From the NCBI GenBank assembly GCA_002699585.1, contig PABP01000038.1, positions 992,001 to 1,056,000 of the forward strand: DNA of 64,000 nucleotides, written 5' to 3'. The DNA is from Anaerolineaceae bacterium (lineage in GTDB: Bacteria; Chloroflexota; Anaerolineae; Aggregatilineales; Phototrophicaceae). Positions within the stretch are counted from its first letter, which is position 1, and each line of letters begins with the position of its first letter. Below the pieces are notes generated by a model. It searched no databases. It saw only the letters and a program-made list of their open reading frames with translations, and was not told where the DNA came from. Positions 1 to 9,769 of the stretch are shown piece by piece. A program made the translations under genes and the position numbers.

Positions 1-1598
1 ATGCGCACGCGGCGTTTGGGTTCATCACCAAAGCTGCGTGAGGTCAGTTGTGCACGGCGCGCGACGCGATGCTGCTGTTTACGAATGTGCGATACCTGGG
101 GTGCGAGGTCTACGAATGGCTCCTGACCGGAGCGAATGCGCATGATCGCTTGTTGGGCCTCAAGTATCGCCTCATCAAAAGGGTCATCAGCCGCGTTGCG
201 TTCCTCCAGTTTGAAGAGATCAATCAAGAAGTTCTCCATCTGGGAAACGGTATTCGCGCGCAGTACATACAGGGGTTTGCCCTGTTTTTCAGCATCGGAA
301 ATGGCACGGGGCCGATTGCGATAGTAGCTCTTCAGCGTGACAACCGCGTCGGCGTCGTTCATCTTCTCGCTGATTTCCAGCGGGACGTTCATCCGGCGAG
401 CCGCCTGCTCCAGACGGTTGCGAGCCACGCCATAGGCATGCACCGTCTTCAGTGACAGGTTGGCGCTAGGCGCAGGTGCCAGTTCCATCTTCTCTTTACG
501 CGACATGCTGGTGTTCTGATTGCCGCGTACCATACGAATCGACCCATTGCTGTTGTCGGTACCATTGCCGCCATTTTTGCGCAGGCGCGACTCCAACTGT
601 AGGGCTTCTTCGCGGGTTTCGATTGTGCCATCAGGCTGACGTTCACGCAGCAAAATGGGCAGCGGACGTCCGCGCAGGATAGCATCCACCGATTCAGCGA
701 CATCCTGATGCACCGCGAGCGAATTGCGATCACGGATTTCCACCAGGATTTCAAATGTCGGTGGGCTACGCCGTTCAAGCACGGTTTTTTGCGTGCCGCG
801 ACGGCGGGCTTCATCGTCAGAGAGCGTAACGGACTCAATGCCGCCGACCAAATCGCTCAGGGTCGGGTTGAGCATGAGATTTTCAAGCGTGTTACCATGC
901 GCGGTACCAATGAGCTGAACACCACGTTCAGCAATGGTCCGGGCAGCCATCGCTTCCATCTCACGACCAATTTCGTCAATGACGATCACTTCTGGGTTAT
1001 GGTTTTCCACCGCTTCAATCATGACTTCGTGCTGGCGCTCTGGATGGCTGACCTGCATCCGGCGGGCACGGCCCACTGCCGAATGCGGCACATCACCATC
1101 ACCACCAATTTCGTTGGAAGTATCTACGATAACAACGCGCTTGTCCTCTGCTAGGATGCGAGCGACTTCGCGCAGCATGGTCGTTTTGCCGACGCCGGGT
1201 GCGCCCAGCATGAGCACACTCTGGCCGGATTTGACCAAATCTTCGATGATGTCGATGGTCCCATAGACCGCACGACCAATACGGCAGGTCACACCAATGA
1301 TTTCGCCTTTACGATTGCGAATCGCACTGATGCGGTGGAGCGTACGCTCCATACCGGCGCGGTTATCTGCATCGAAATCGCCAATCCGCGCGGCCATTTT
1401 GTCGAGGTCTTCGCGGGTGATTTCTTTATCAGAGAGAACGACTTCTGAATCCACATAACGTGCAGTCGGCAGCCGTCCGAGGTCCATGACAACTTCTAGT
1501 AGATTGTTGCTATCTCCGTGTTCTTCCAGCGCGTAATTGATATTGAGTGGCAGCACGCGCATGAGTTTATCGATGTCGTCTGTGATCCGTTTTTCCAT
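1..1598 (-). CDS. Ycf45/SpoIIIAA-like AAA ATPase with C-terminal R3H domain (C-terminus cut by window edge)
   Basis: The reverse strand from the ATG at 1598 reads without a stop to base 1 (532 codons), so only the last residues are missing. A P-loop [16 protein letters not shown] lies near residue 131, followed by an acidic Walker B-like stretch ([12 protein letters not shown]). The sequence ends in a typical R3H signature (RKQQH... then [16 protein letters not shown]), a single-stranded nucleic-acid-binding module. This layout matches the Ycf45 family of cyanobacteria, plastids and Chloroflexota and the SpoIIIAA-like ATPases. The cellular role is not established; binding of ssDNA or RNA is inferred from R3H. 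The start is six bases after the stop of the GNAT gene upstream, so the two are co-transcribed. No strong ribosome-binding site precedes the ATG, which suggests translational coupling. Confidence 0.88.
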   Translation of the reverse strand, partial: MEKRITDDIDKLMRVLPLNINYALEEHGDSNNLLEVVMDLGRLPTARYVDSEVVLSDKEITREDLDKMAARIGDFDADNRAGMERTLHRISAIRNRKGEIIGVTCRIGRAVYGTIDIIEDLVKSGQSVLMLGAPGVGKTTMLREVARILAEDKRVVIVDTSNEIGGDGDVPHSAVGRARRMQVSHPERQHEVMIEAVENHNPEVIVIDEIGREMEAMAARTIAERGVQLIGTAHGNTLENLMLNPTLSDLVGGIESVTLSDDEARRRGTQKTVLERRSPPTFEILVEIRDRNSLAVHQDVAESVDAILRGRPLPILLRERQPDGTIETREEALQLESRLRKNGGNGTDNSNGSIRMVRGNQNTSMSRKEKMELAPAPSANLSLKTVHAYGVARNRLEQAARRMNVPLEISEKMNDADAVVTLKSYYRNRPRAISDAEKQGKPLYVLRANTVSQMENFLIDLFKLEERNAADDPFDEAILEAQQAIMRIRSGQEPFVDLAPQVSHIRKQQHRVARRAQLTSRSFGDEPKRRVR

Positions 1599-1604
1599 AC
1601 AGCG

Positions 1605-2573
1605 TTATGTGTATTCCTCATCATCACTTACAGGTATCGAGCAAAGGGCTGGCATAGCTGGCTTGGCCACATCGGATTGGCCCAGACTAACGCGTCTGAA
1701 GCCAGGGTGACGGATGCCAGCGGCAATATGCTTTACCATGACAGCCTGCTCAATCCAGGGTTCGAAACCGATGTCTTCGATTGAGTGTGACAGCCAGTCC
1801 TGGTAACTACGTACGCATACATAGATGGGTACGCGGCGCGCCCGGCCCATATGGGCGATGGTCGCTTTCACCAGGTCGGATGCGTGTTCGACGGCATCGG
1901 TATGGATGTAGGGCAAAATGTAGATGCCGTTTTCGCCTTCTGAGAAGGCGATATAAGCCAGGATGCGTTCATCCTTGCGATAGACCAGCCCGCGCAAATC
2001 GCCATGTGGGACGGCGTACTGCTGCAGCATCTTGGGCACGATGTTGGCCATCAGGCTATTTATGGCCATTTGATGGGCATCGGCAGCATCTTCCAAGTTG
2101 ATTGCACAGTCTTCACGCTTGATGGTTGTCGGCTGGTGCCGCCAGATCACCTGGCGCGTGTAAGGTGCGAAGCGAGCCATACGAAATGTCTCGAACAGGC
2201 GACTGTTCGGCTCGACTTCCGCCAGGAGTGCATGTGCCCCGTATTTACCGGCTTCCTGGGTCATTGCGTCCAGGATATGCAGCACGATGGTATCGTCAGC
2301 ATCATCTTCCGCAGAGGGCGCAACATAAACAATGTGTGCACAGGTGTCATCCGGGTTATACCGGAACTGGCCCACAACCTGTTGTTGATCGCTCTTTGCG
2401 ACCAGGGTATACAAACCCCTGGGAAAAAGAATGGTGCTGAGGAGGGCACTATTGGCCCCGCGTGCATCGCGCGTCAAACCCCGCTCACTATCTAGCATCG
2501 TTCCCCGATTGCTCAGGCGACGGATTAGCGGCAGGTCTACGATTGTGATGGCACGCGTATCGGGTGTGTCCAT
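1605..2573 (-). CDS. GNAT-family N-acetyltransferase-like protein (322 aa)
   Basis: The first half holds a stretch like a GNAT core: VVGQFRYNPDDTCAHIVYVAP as the beta4-type strand, then LAEVEPNSRLFETFRMARFAPYTRQVIWR, which resembles the acetyl-CoA domain's last strands. The second half (after about residue 150) may be a second, degenerate GNAT fold, as in tandem GNAT proteins; this is inference. The substrate cannot be predicted. The ATG follows GGAAGGTAAGGT, a good ribosome-binding site. It is the first gene of a two-gene unit with the R3H ATPase and is preceded by a 230-base leader and a strong promoter. Confidence 0.7.
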   Translation of the reverse strand: MDTPDTRAITIVDLPLIRRLSNRGTMLDSERGLTRDARGANSALLSTILFPRGLYTLVAKSDQQQVVGQFRYNPDDTCAHIVYVAPSAEDDADDTIVLHILDAMTQEAGKYGAHALLAEVEPNSRLFETFRMARFAPYTRQVIWRHQPTTIKREDCAINLEDAADAHQMAINSLMANIVPKMLQQYAVPHGDLRGLVYRKDERILAYIAFSEGENGIYILPYIHTDAVEHASDLVKATIAHMGRARRVPIYVCVRSYQDWLSHSIEDIGFEPWIEQAVMVKHIAAGIRHPGFRRVSLGQSDVAKPAMPALCSIPVSDDEEYT

Positions 2574-2810
2574 ACCTTACCTTCCAGCAACATGCTGGAT
2601 GCACTCCACCTGCGTACAGTATAGGCCCTTTTTCTTACTTTTTCATCAGAATCTGAGCCATTTTTGCCGAGAGAGGAGTTTCCATGATGATTTTAGCATC
2701 GCAACATGTCTATTTCAATTCGACATCTGATTACATGATATAACCCCTTTCAACAGGTCGGGGGGCGATTTCAGCGGCATATTCCACTGAACAACCTAAC
2801 ACATAAGATC

Positions 2811-2839
2811 ATTATGGGTCACAATGGGTCAAATGTCAA
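2811..2839 (-). promoter_or_regulatory. Sigma-70-type promoter with tandem repeat in the spacer
   Basis: On the minus strand TTGACA (2839-2834) is followed by a 17-base spacer and CATAAT (2816-2811), close to consensus. The spacer and -10 contain two copies of TGACCCAT ten bases apart, a possible operator. It reads toward the GNAT gene at 2573, leaving an untranslated leader of about 230 bases. The rest of the 385-base gap 2574-2958 shows no gene. Confidence 0.6.
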
Positions 2840-2958
2840 GCAGCAAGCTGATTGCGGGTAGGCTCGGTACAGATGAAAAACGATATATTAAGTTTTGGTA
2901 AAACCTGAGAATAATGGGCGGTTGTTAGGGAAATCGAGCAGAAATATATCAACACCTT

Positions 2959-3351
2959 TCAATTGTGCGTAAGGCTCCCGTGTGATTGATTGGGATGGTC
3001 AGTGTAGTCGGATTGGGTTGGGTCGCTGTCAATAAGGCGCGAAATTTCAGGTTGTTCGCTGTCATGATGTGCATCATAGATAAAGGCTTCATGCCTGCGA
3101 CGCTGCCAACGGCGCATGATCTCTATGCTGAACACAGCTACCATATGAGCCAAAAGAATAGCAAGCCACATCAATGCCATACTTGTACGTTCCGCGGAAA
3201 GGCTACGCCACATATCGGCAGAGACGGAGGCATTCCCTGGATACAAGATACCTGCCAGCACGCCATAAAACATCGCGATGACACCGATCATAAAAATAGC
3301 GGTATGGACCTTCAAGATGCGTCGGGACCAGTTTGTGGCTTTTCGCTTCAT
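2959..3351 (-). CDS. Small membrane protein, two predicted TM segments
   Basis: The product is 130 residues. The first hydrophobic segment is around residues 17-37 (AIFMIGVIAMFYGVLAGILY), the second around 56-74 (TSMALMWLAILLAHMVAVFS), then a basic RRWQRRRH stretch and a hydrophilic Asp/His/Ser-rich tail. By the positive-inside rule both ends are likely cytoplasmic. The start ATG sits five bases after GGGGAGG. I do not recognise a family; it resembles generic two-TM-domain proteins. It reads alone. Confidence 0.6.
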   Translation of the reverse strand: MKRKATNWSRRILKVHTAIFMIGVIAMFYGVLAGILYPGNASVSADMWRSLSAERTSMALMWLAILLAHMVAVFSIEIMRRWQRRRHEAFIYDAHHDSEQPEISRLIDSDPTQSDYTDHPNQSHGSLTHN

Positions 3352-3435
3352 TTCGACCTCCCCTTTTTTCTATTTCTAGTGCCCCTACTTCGTTTACGCA
3401 ATTAAGTAAGAAAGGTTGCAAGTATCAAAACGAAA

Positions 3436-3460
3436 AAGGACGCAAGCGAGTTGCGTCCTT
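3436..3460 (-). terminator. Intrinsic terminator of the antiporter gene
   Basis: A perfect 10-base stem (AAGGACGCAA / TTGCGTCCTT) with a five-base loop, followed on the minus strand by a T-run. It lies 28 bases beyond the antiporter stop. Confidence 0.8.
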
Positions 3461-3487
3461 GAGACATATAGGAAAGCTAATTTGTAC

Positions 3488-4615
3488 TTACATGCCGTGC
3501 GCCGCTGCGACAATTTCCGCGGGGAGTTCGAAGAAGGCCAGGGCGATCATGAGGTAGACGCCGAGCAGTAGCGCCCCTTCTAGCCAGTTGGACTCGCCAT
3601 CCTCGGCGACGAAGGCCGCCAGGAAGGCCCCGACCAGCAAGGCAACCAGCTCAAATGAGGTGAAGACCAGCAGCAGCGGATTATCCGGGTTGATGAGCAG
3701 CGAGATGAAGACCAATACCGGCGCGACAAAAAGCGCGACCTGCAAGCTCGAGCCGAGCGATATCGCCAGACTGAGTTCCATCTTGTTTTTGTAAGCGACC
3801 TGCACCGCAACCAGATGCTCCGCGATGTTACCGACAATCGGGATGATGATGATACCCAGGAAAATTTCACTAAGGCCGAGTGACTCAGTGACGACTTCGA
3901 CAGCCCCCACCAGCGCTTCACTCATCAGCACGATGCCGATAGTCGACACGGCCAGCACACCAATCGAAAAGCCTACGGTCCAGCGCGGCTCGTGGTGCTC
4001 GTCAGCATCGGAGTGAGAGGTGTCATCACCCTGCTGGAAACTGTAAATGACGCTCAGGCCATAGAGGATAATCATAATGATGGCGATACCCTCAGACAGT
4101 TGCAATTCCGCTGTGGGGAATTCCTGGAGGGCGACATCGAACAGCGAAGGCACAACCAACGCGGCCACCGCCAGAATCAGCAGGATGCCGTTCATACCGG
4201 CAGTGCGGCGGTTGAAGCTCTGGCGGCCGTTTTTGAGGCCACCCAGGAAGATGCTGAGGCCGAGAACCACCAGCACATTGCCAATAATCGAGCCAACAAT
4301 CGAGGCACGCACGAGATCATTGAGACCTTCGTTTAAGGCGAAGATGGTGATGATGAGTTCAGCGGCGTTACCCAGCGTGGCATTGAGCAGGCCACCGATG
4401 CGCGGCCCGGTATGGACAGCCAGTTCTTCAGTGGCTTCCCCAATGAGCTTGGCCAGGGGCACAATCGCCAGTGCGGAAAACAAAAAGATCAGTTCCGGCT
4501 GCCAATGGCTGGCTTCGCCCACTAAGGTCAGCGGCAGAAAAATCAGCATCGCATAAATACCGATTTGTATAGGCGAAAGCGCTGGACGCCCCGCCGTCTG
4601 TTTTGTATCAGCCAT
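3488..4615 (-). CDS. cax: Ca2+/H+ antiporter, CaCA superfamily (CAX type)
   Basis: The 375-residue integral membrane protein has the two alpha repeats of the cation/Ca2+ exchanger superfamily: GLLNATLGNAAELIITIFAL near residue 75, and EIFLGIIIIPIVGNIAEHLV near 250. Each carries the acidic residue that binds the cation. An acidic, His-rich loop (DDTSHSDADEHHE, about residue 195) separates the halves, as in VCX1/ChaA proteins. Role by homology: exchange of Ca2+ for H+ across the cytoplasmic membrane. The length is usual for bacterial CAX. The ATG follows GAGGGGG. The gene is monocistronic with its own terminator at 3436-3460. Confidence 0.93.
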   Translation of the reverse strand: MADTKQTAGRPALSPIQIGIYAMLIFLPLTLVGEASHWQPELIFLFSALAIVPLAKLIGEATEELAVHTGPRIGGLLNATLGNAAELIITIFALNEGLNDLVRASIVGSIIGNVLVVLGLSIFLGGLKNGRQSFNRRTAGMNGILLILAVAALVVPSLFDVALQEFPTAELQLSEGIAIIMIILYGLSVIYSFQQGDDTSHSDADEHHEPRWTVGFSIGVLAVSTIGIVLMSEALVGAVEVVTESLGLSEIFLGIIIIPIVGNIAEHLVAVQVAYKNKMELSLAISLGSSLQVALFVAPVLVFISLLINPDNPLLLVFTSFELVALLVGAFLAAFVAEDGESNWLEGALLLGVYLMIALAFFELPAEIVAAAHGM

Positions 4616-4766
4616 AAATCAGCCCCCTCTTTTGATTAGAGAAATCAGCTCATTAGTGAAATCAGTTGTTGGCATCTTAAGACGCACATAACGACAGTTC
4701 ATCAAGTATAGCCATTGTTTGATTTACGGAAAGATGCGTATACGAATAGTACGCACAAAGAGCATC

Positions 4767-5774
4767 TCAGTCGAGTTGGGAAAGCGCCGCCTGGACGGTG
4801 GCGTCAGGGTCATCAAGCTGGTTGAGGTCGGCGCGGGCCAGGTCAGCATAGTTCGTGTCTTCTGTTGTTTGCCAGAGGGCATAATACAGCAAGCCGCGCT
4901 CGCGGTACGCCTGAGTATCATCCGGCTGCAAGATCAGCGCACGCCGGAAACTAGCAAGGGCAAATTCGGCGGCGTCACCCGGTTGGCCATCGGCCAGGCC
5001 CGCGTAAGCCATGCCTCGCTTGAGGTTAAAATCAGCATCCTCGCGGTAACTCTCGGCGGCAGCGTTGTAGCCTTCCAGAGCCAATTCGTAGAAGCCCAAT
5101 TCCATGAAGGCATCAGCAGAGCGCAGATAGTCCTGGGGACTCTGGGGCGTGGGCGTATCTTCCTGGATGGCCTGGGTACGGGCAATGCGCGTCGTTTGCA
5201 GGGCGGCTTCGGTCGATTGCAAGTCACGGGCAGAAGGTCCACTGCTGATGACGGGTGCCGAGCGCGAGCCATCATCCAGGAAACTGTTCACCATAATGGC
5301 ACCGAGCGAGACCAGAATCATCAAGCCAACAAACCAGGCCCAGGGTAAGCCACCCTTCTGTTTACTCGCAACAGGTTGGCGCTGAAAGCCGGCACTCGAC
5401 GATGATGGACGCGAAGGTCCGGTCGATGCGGATGTATTCGCGCTACGGGTCGTACGGGCGCTGGAGGTTGTACGGGGTCCGCTGGCCGTGGGCGGACGAT
5501 GGCCCTGGGCGCGGTCATAGGTGCTGCGCTGGACCGGATCGGACAGAACAGCATAAGCATGGTTGATGCGCTGGGTGGTGCGTTCGGACTCAGCAATTTT
5601 GCGGTCGAGGGCAGCAAGCGCGGCTAATTTACCCTCACGCTGGAGCTGCGAACGTTCGCCAGCGTAACGATCAGGATGATGTTGTCGGATTTTTTCTCGG
5701 TAGGCACGTTTGATGGCATCCTGATCGGCCATAGGCCGGATGCCAAGTGTCTGGTAGTGGCTCTCGTCTGCCAT
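4767..5774 (-). CDS. Membrane-anchored J-domain protein with TPR-like C-terminus
   Basis: Residues 1-90 form a J domain with the HPD tripeptide at 33-35 that stimulates DnaK ATPase. A Ser/Thr/Arg/Pro-rich linker (90-140) leads to one transmembrane helix (about 144-164), then a second domain with alanine-rich helical pairs resembling TPR repeats (from about 215, for example DAFMELGFYELALEGYNAAAES and FNLKRGMAYAGLADG). The likely topology puts the J domain in the cytoplasm and the TPR outside, which would link DnaK to a membrane or extracellular partner; this is inference. No cysteine-rich or DnaJ C-terminal domain is present, so it is not a general DnaJ. Confidence 0.88.
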   Translation of the reverse strand: MADESHYQTLGIRPMADQDAIKRAYREKIRQHHPDRYAGERSQLQREGKLAALAALDRKIAESERTTQRINHAYAVLSDPVQRSTYDRAQGHRPPTASGPRTTSSARTTRSANTSASTGPSRPSSSSAGFQRQPVASKQKGGLPWAWFVGLMILVSLGAIMVNSFLDDGSRSAPVISSGPSARDLQSTEAALQTTRIARTQAIQEDTPTPQSPQDYLRSADAFMELGFYELALEGYNAAAESYREDADFNLKRGMAYAGLADGQPGDAAEFALASFRRALILQPDDTQAYRERGLLYYALWQTTEDTNYADLARADLNQLDDPDATVQAALSQLD

Positions 5775-5875
5775 AGTTATCCGGCTGCAATGGGCGCGTT
5801 CCGAGCTAGTTTACCACGCCAGATCGTGTTCTGGGGAGCCACCGTCAGGGTGAATCTTTGCTAGCGAACAACAAA

Positions 5876-6382
5876 CTAGCGCGCCGCTTTACCGCGGTCG
5901 GGGTTGCTAGGGGGATGTGTCGCGTCCGGGTCATGCTCTTGAGAGATCGACTGACGCAACTTATTGCGCAGGGCTTCCGCAGAGATCAAGGTCCGCGCGA
6001 CGGTATCTTCGATGACTTTCACCGCATCCGGCAGTATGTCCACGTAGTAGACATTGGGGGTGTCGCTGGTATCGGCATTGTTGAGCAGCCTGCCAACCAC
6101 ACGTAACAAACGGCTGGCACCTACGAAAATAATCAGGCCGTAATCGCGGCGGTATGGGCGTACACGGTCCAGCACGGTGGTAATGCTTTGCAGTGAATTG
6201 GCGGAAATGATCGGCGCGTTGGTGAAATCGGTGACGATATGGTGCTTGATGCCGTCATCTTGACAGTGAAGGGCGTGGGCCGCTTCTATCGCACGTTGGA
6301 GTTGTTGGTCAGTCCATGTACCATTAAAACGTACTAAAATGGCCGCATGTTCATCATCCAACCAGTCGGCTGTGATAGGCAT
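5876..6382 (-). CDS. Conserved hypothetical protein, possibly STAS/SpoIIAA-like
   Basis: The product is 168 residues with no signal peptide or TM segment. Its alpha/beta pattern (AAILVRFNGTWTDQQLQRAIEAA, then HHIVTDFTNAP, then YGLIIFVGASRLLRVVGRLL) resembles SpoIIAA/STAS-like domains of other Chloroflexota, but no phosphorylatable-Ser signature can be assigned. The C-terminal tail (DPDATHPPSNPDRGKAAR) is disordered. The ATG follows AGGATACT. The function is unknown. Confidence 0.6.
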   Translation of the reverse strand: MPITADWLDDEHAAILVRFNGTWTDQQLQRAIEAAHALHCQDDGIKHHIVTDFTNAPIISANSLQSITTVLDRVRPYRRDYGLIIFVGASRLLRVVGRLLNNADTSDTPNVYYVDILPDAVKVIEDTVARTLISAEALRNKLRQSISQEHDPDATHPPSNPDRGKAAR

Positions 6383-6580
6383 AGTATCCTGACCTCAAAA
6401 GCATACCAATTGCTGTGTCCATACTATCAGCCAACAGTCTGCTTATTTTCTGACATTCAAATCGATTCTAACCGAAGCGATTTGTAAATATATTGTAGCT
6501 AAAAGTCAAGGATAAAACACTGAGACAAAGGTCCGTGTATAACAGAATGTAATACATTATTTAACAATAATAGCAGCGCA

Positions 6581-7306
6581 TCAATTGGGGCTTTTGGGGC
6601 CTTTAGAAGGACGTGGCGCGGCCTCGAAACCAATGATCGAGCGCCAGAAAAAGCCGTTGGCATTGGGGTCAAACGAACGAGCCGGGTCGCGGTTGAGTTC
6701 GAGATTGACGAGACGATAGCCCAGGCGCACACCGAGCACCAGACGACGCCTGCCCATCGGCAGCATGAAGTCGATGCCCAGGCCAATATGAAACTCCGCT
6801 GCGGCTGTGCCAATGGATTCTTCTTCTCTATGGGCATCATCCAGGCTGGAACGGTCGATAATTGAGGCCCCACTGCCCAGGCCACCACTGCCTATCAATG
6901 GGAAGATGCGCAGATGGCGATTGCGTAAGACGATGTAGCCAGCATCGATATAACCGAGACCACCGCCGAGCGTTGCCTCTTTTTCGGCAGATTCGCGGCG
7001 GTACCCCTGGCCACTACCACCGATGTTTGCTACAAAACGACCGCGCTGCATCATGAAGCCGCCGCCACCGCCACCACCGGGGTCCTCATCGGTGAGGGGG
7101 TCTACGCCGTGATGCGCGAACCAGCTATCCCAATCCGCGCGCCCAGGCAGGGCGCGGTTGATGGTGCTGAAGCCGCCGGCTGTACGCCGCAAGATTGGCG
7201 GCTGCGGGGCATCGCTTGATCGTGTTGTGGATGGGTCCTGGGTGCGTGTTACGACATCAGCCACATCCGAACGACCTTTTCTTGAGAAAAACGACCGCAA
7301 TTGCAT
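6581..7306 (-). CDS. Hypothetical protein with Gly-rich linker and beta-rich, porin-like repeats
   Basis: The 241-residue product has a disordered basic N-terminus, a run of seven glycines near residue 80, then amphipathic beta segments rich in Gly and aromatics (LGGGLGYIDAGYIVL, LRIFPLIGSGGLG, AEFHIGLGIDFMLPM, LVLGVRLGYRLVNLEL). The alternation resembles outer-membrane beta-barrel strands, yet there is no signal peptide. The start ATG follows AGGAG with a rather long spacing. Similar proteins are annotated only as hypothetical in my knowledge. It reads alone. Confidence 0.6.
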   Translation of the reverse strand: MQLRSFFSRKGRSDVADVVTRTQDPSTTRSSDAPQPPILRRTAGGFSTINRALPGRADWDSWFAHHGVDPLTDEDPGGGGGGGFMMQRGRFVANIGGSGQGYRRESAEKEATLGGGLGYIDAGYIVLRNRHLRIFPLIGSGGLGSGASIIDRSSLDDAHREEESIGTAAAEFHIGLGIDFMLPMGRRRLVLGVRLGYRLVNLELNRDPARSFDPNANGFFWRSIIGFEAAPRPSKGPKSPN

Positions 7307-7423
7307 GGCTGTATGCTCCTAGCACTTGGAGGTTATTCATTCCCCCCCATGATACCGCGAATAACGCGCTAACACGACATTCAGCCATCAGTTTCAAAGG
7401 ATGTATTCGGATGGATGGTGCGC

Positions 7424-8803
7424 TTAGTTGGATGGGCGCGACTTGTCGCCTTTGTTTTTGCTGTCCAGGGGCCGGGTGACTGGCAACCTCGGTGGGGATA
7501 GCGGGGCTGTATCGCCGGGTTCCTCTTCCAGCACATCGTCAATGTTATCGCGGAGCTCCCCGGTTTCGATTTCGTTGGGGTCCAGCACGCGCGGCTTGAA
7601 CTGAATACTCTGGTCTGCCGTCGTCGTCTGGTCGCTGCCGATGCGCGGCATGGTGATCCAGAAGCGACTGCCTTCGCCGTAGACACTCTCGAAGTCAATG
7701 TGACCACCATATTTTTCCATCAGGGTCTTGACGAGATAGAGGCCCAGACCTGTCCCATGAATCTTCTCGGTTTCTTCTGTGAGCACGCGGGCGAAAGGCT
7801 GGAAAAGCTCCGACTGGCGATCTTCAGGGATACCATAGCCATTGTCTTCAACAGCGACGCTCACGTATTGATCGGTTGCTGAGATTTCTACCGTGATGAC
7901 GCCTTTGTCATCTGAGTATTTGGAGGCATTGCTGATGAGGTTACGAATGGCCTCGCGCAGTTGGGTTTTCTCACAACGGATGTGGAATTCGGTATTGGGT
8001 GGGTTGAAGATGAGCTTTTGACCGGGTTTGAGGCCATAGTTGTGGTACTGTGCGCAAATGTCGGTGGTTATATCAACGACATTGATGACGGATTCTATGA
8101 CTTCGTTGGTCAGGTTGAGGCGCTCTAGCATGAGGATGTCGCTCGTGAGCTGCTCCATTGTGTCGACCGCCTGATTGATGCGGTAGAGATTGCGGGCGGC
8201 GGTATCGCTACCTTCGACCACATTTTCCAGCATGCGGGCGCTCAGTTTGACGTTGGTGATGTGGTTGCGCAGGTTATGCCCTGCCAGACGTACCAGACTG
8301 GCTTTGAAGGCTTCCAGCTCGCGGACCTGTGTATAGAGGGCTTCCAGCTCACGGCGGATGCGGTACTGCTCGATGGTATAGCGAATCGTTCGCTCCAGCA
8401 GTTCCGGGCGCAGGTGGCGCTTTTCGATATAGGCGACTGCTCCGGCCTGCATACCATCGATGTCCGGCTCGCGCTCATTGACGACCGTCAGCAGAATGAA
8501 GGGGCAGCTCACATTGGGATCGTGGACCATATCCCGCACGAAATCCACACCCGTCCGATCATAGATATCATTCAGGTAGAAATCCACCAGACAAATATCG
8601 AAGGGTTTGGAGCGAACCAAATTGACCGCTTCATCAAAACCCAAGGCACTGACGAATTGATAGGTCTGGTTGCGGACCTTATCCAAGACATTCTTTACAA
8701 AAACGTGCTCGCTCTTGTTGTCATCCAGATACAGTATCCGAATCGGGTTTTGATCCAAGTCGTCCTGATCGGTATCGTTATCGAAGGTTTCCCCAGCTTC
8801 CAT
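7424..8803 (-). CDS. Hybrid response regulator-histidine kinase (REC-HisKA-HATPase)
   Basis: The receiver domain is first (residues about 20-140; acidic pocket DD27-28, phospho-acceptor D74 in LVDFYLND, lysine in YIEK). A short coiled coil (140-170) follows, then a dimerisation helix with the likely phospho-acceptor H176 in GHNLRNHITN. The HATPase_c domain has an N box (REAIRNLISNASKYS), G1 (DNGYGIPE) and G2 (GTGLGLYLVKTLMEKYGG). The tail is Asp/Glu-rich and disordered. No membrane segment is seen, so the input should be cytoplasmic phosphorylation of the REC domain. No output regulator lies nearby. Confidence 0.92.
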   Translation of the reverse strand: MEAGETFDNDTDQDDLDQNPIRILYLDDNKSEHVFVKNVLDKVRNQTYQFVSALGFDEAVNLVRSKPFDICLVDFYLNDIYDRTGVDFVRDMVHDPNVSCPFILLTVVNEREPDIDGMQAGAVAYIEKRHLRPELLERTIRYTIEQYRIRRELEALYTQVRELEAFKASLVRLAGHNLRNHITNVKLSARMLENVVEGSDTAARNLYRINQAVDTMEQLTSDILMLERLNLTNEVIESVINVVDITTDICAQYHNYGLKPGQKLIFNPPNTEFHIRCEKTQLREAIRNLISNASKYSDDKGVITVEISATDQYVSVAVEDNGYGIPEDRQSELFQPFARVLTEETEKIHGTGLGLYLVKTLMEKYGGHIDFESVYGEGSRFWITMPRIGSDQTTTADQSIQFKPRVLDPNEIETGELRDNIDDVLEEEPGDTAPLSPPRLPVTRPLDSKNKGDKSRPSN

Positions 8804-8824
8804 AATGAATCAACGCTTTCCGGC

Positions 8825-9769
8825 TTAATCCCGTAACTTATCAAGCATGTTCTGAAGTCCGACAGGTAAATCCGAGCTGAAGTGCATGCGTTCACCTGTA
8901 CGCGGATGGTCAAAGGCGAGTTCCGAAGCGTGCAAGAACTGCCGCTTGAGGCCCGTACGCTGCTTACGATAGCCGTAGACCATATCGCCAACGACCGGGC
9001 AACTAATGAAAGCCATGTGCACACGGATCTGATGAGTGCGCCCGGTATGCAGCTTTAACTTTACCAGCGTACGGCCCTCTCGATAGCGATCATCGAGCAC
9101 CTCAAAATCAGTGACAGCAGGTTTGCCATCGCGGACGACGGCCATACGTTTCCGCTGGCGTGGGTCACGCTTGATGGGCGCATCGATGGTGCCCGTGTTG
9201 GTCTTGGGGCGCTTTTCTAGCAGGGCGATATACGTCTTTTCGACGGTGCGCTCCTGGAACTGGGCCATCAAGTTATGAAGGGCATCCAGATGGCGAGCGA
9301 CGACCATCAGACCGCTGGTATCTTTGTCCAGGCGATGCACGATGCCCATGCGGCCTTCCGCCTGGGGGTCATCCTGCATATCGATCATGGCCGGGTAACG
9401 CGCCAGCAACGCGTTCACCAACGTACCCGTCATGTGCCCCACTGATGGATGCACGACCATCCCGGCAGACTTGTTGACGACGACGATATCCTCATCTTCG
9501 TAACGCACATCAAGCTTGACATCTTCCGGCGTGATGGCGGTTTCATCCGGCTCATCCTGTAGGGTCACGGTGATCTGTGATTGATCTTTTAAGCGGACAC
9601 CGGGCTTACTCTGTTGACCATCCACCAGAACGTGGCCATCTTTGATGAGCGACTGAATTTGCGAACGCGAATAGTCCGGGAATTTAGCACTGATGGCCTT
9701 ATCCAGACGTTCGCCATTTTCGGTTACTATGAACTGCACAATGCGTTGATTATCCATATAGATCATCAT
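8825..9769 (-). CDS. 23S rRNA pseudouridine synthase, RluA/RluD family
   Basis: An N-terminal S4 RNA-binding domain (ERLDKAISAKFPDYSRSQIQ) is followed by the catalytic domain with the family motif HRLDKDTSG; D148 is the catalytic aspartate. The 314-residue length matches RluD. It should isomerise uridines of 23S rRNA; RluD versus RluC cannot be settled from sequence alone. Two possible starts exist (MMIYM: residues 1 and 5) and neither has a strong ribosome-binding site. It lies 21 bases upstream of the hybrid kinase gene and may be co-transcribed with it. Confidence 0.93.
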   Translation of the reverse strand: MMIYMDNQRIVQFIVTENGERLDKAISAKFPDYSRSQIQSLIKDGHVLVDGQQSKPGVRLKDQSQITVTLQDEPDETAITPEDVKLDVRYEDEDIVVVNKSAGMVVHPSVGHMTGTLVNALLARYPAMIDMQDDPQAEGRMGIVHRLDKDTSGLMVVARHLDALHNLMAQFQERTVEKTYIALLEKRPKTNTGTIDAPIKRDPRQRKRMAVVRDGKPAVTDFEVLDDRYREGRTLVKLKLHTGRTHQIRVHMAFISCPVVGDMVYGYRKQRTGLKRQFLHASELAFDHPRTGERMHFSSDLPVGLQNMLDKLRD

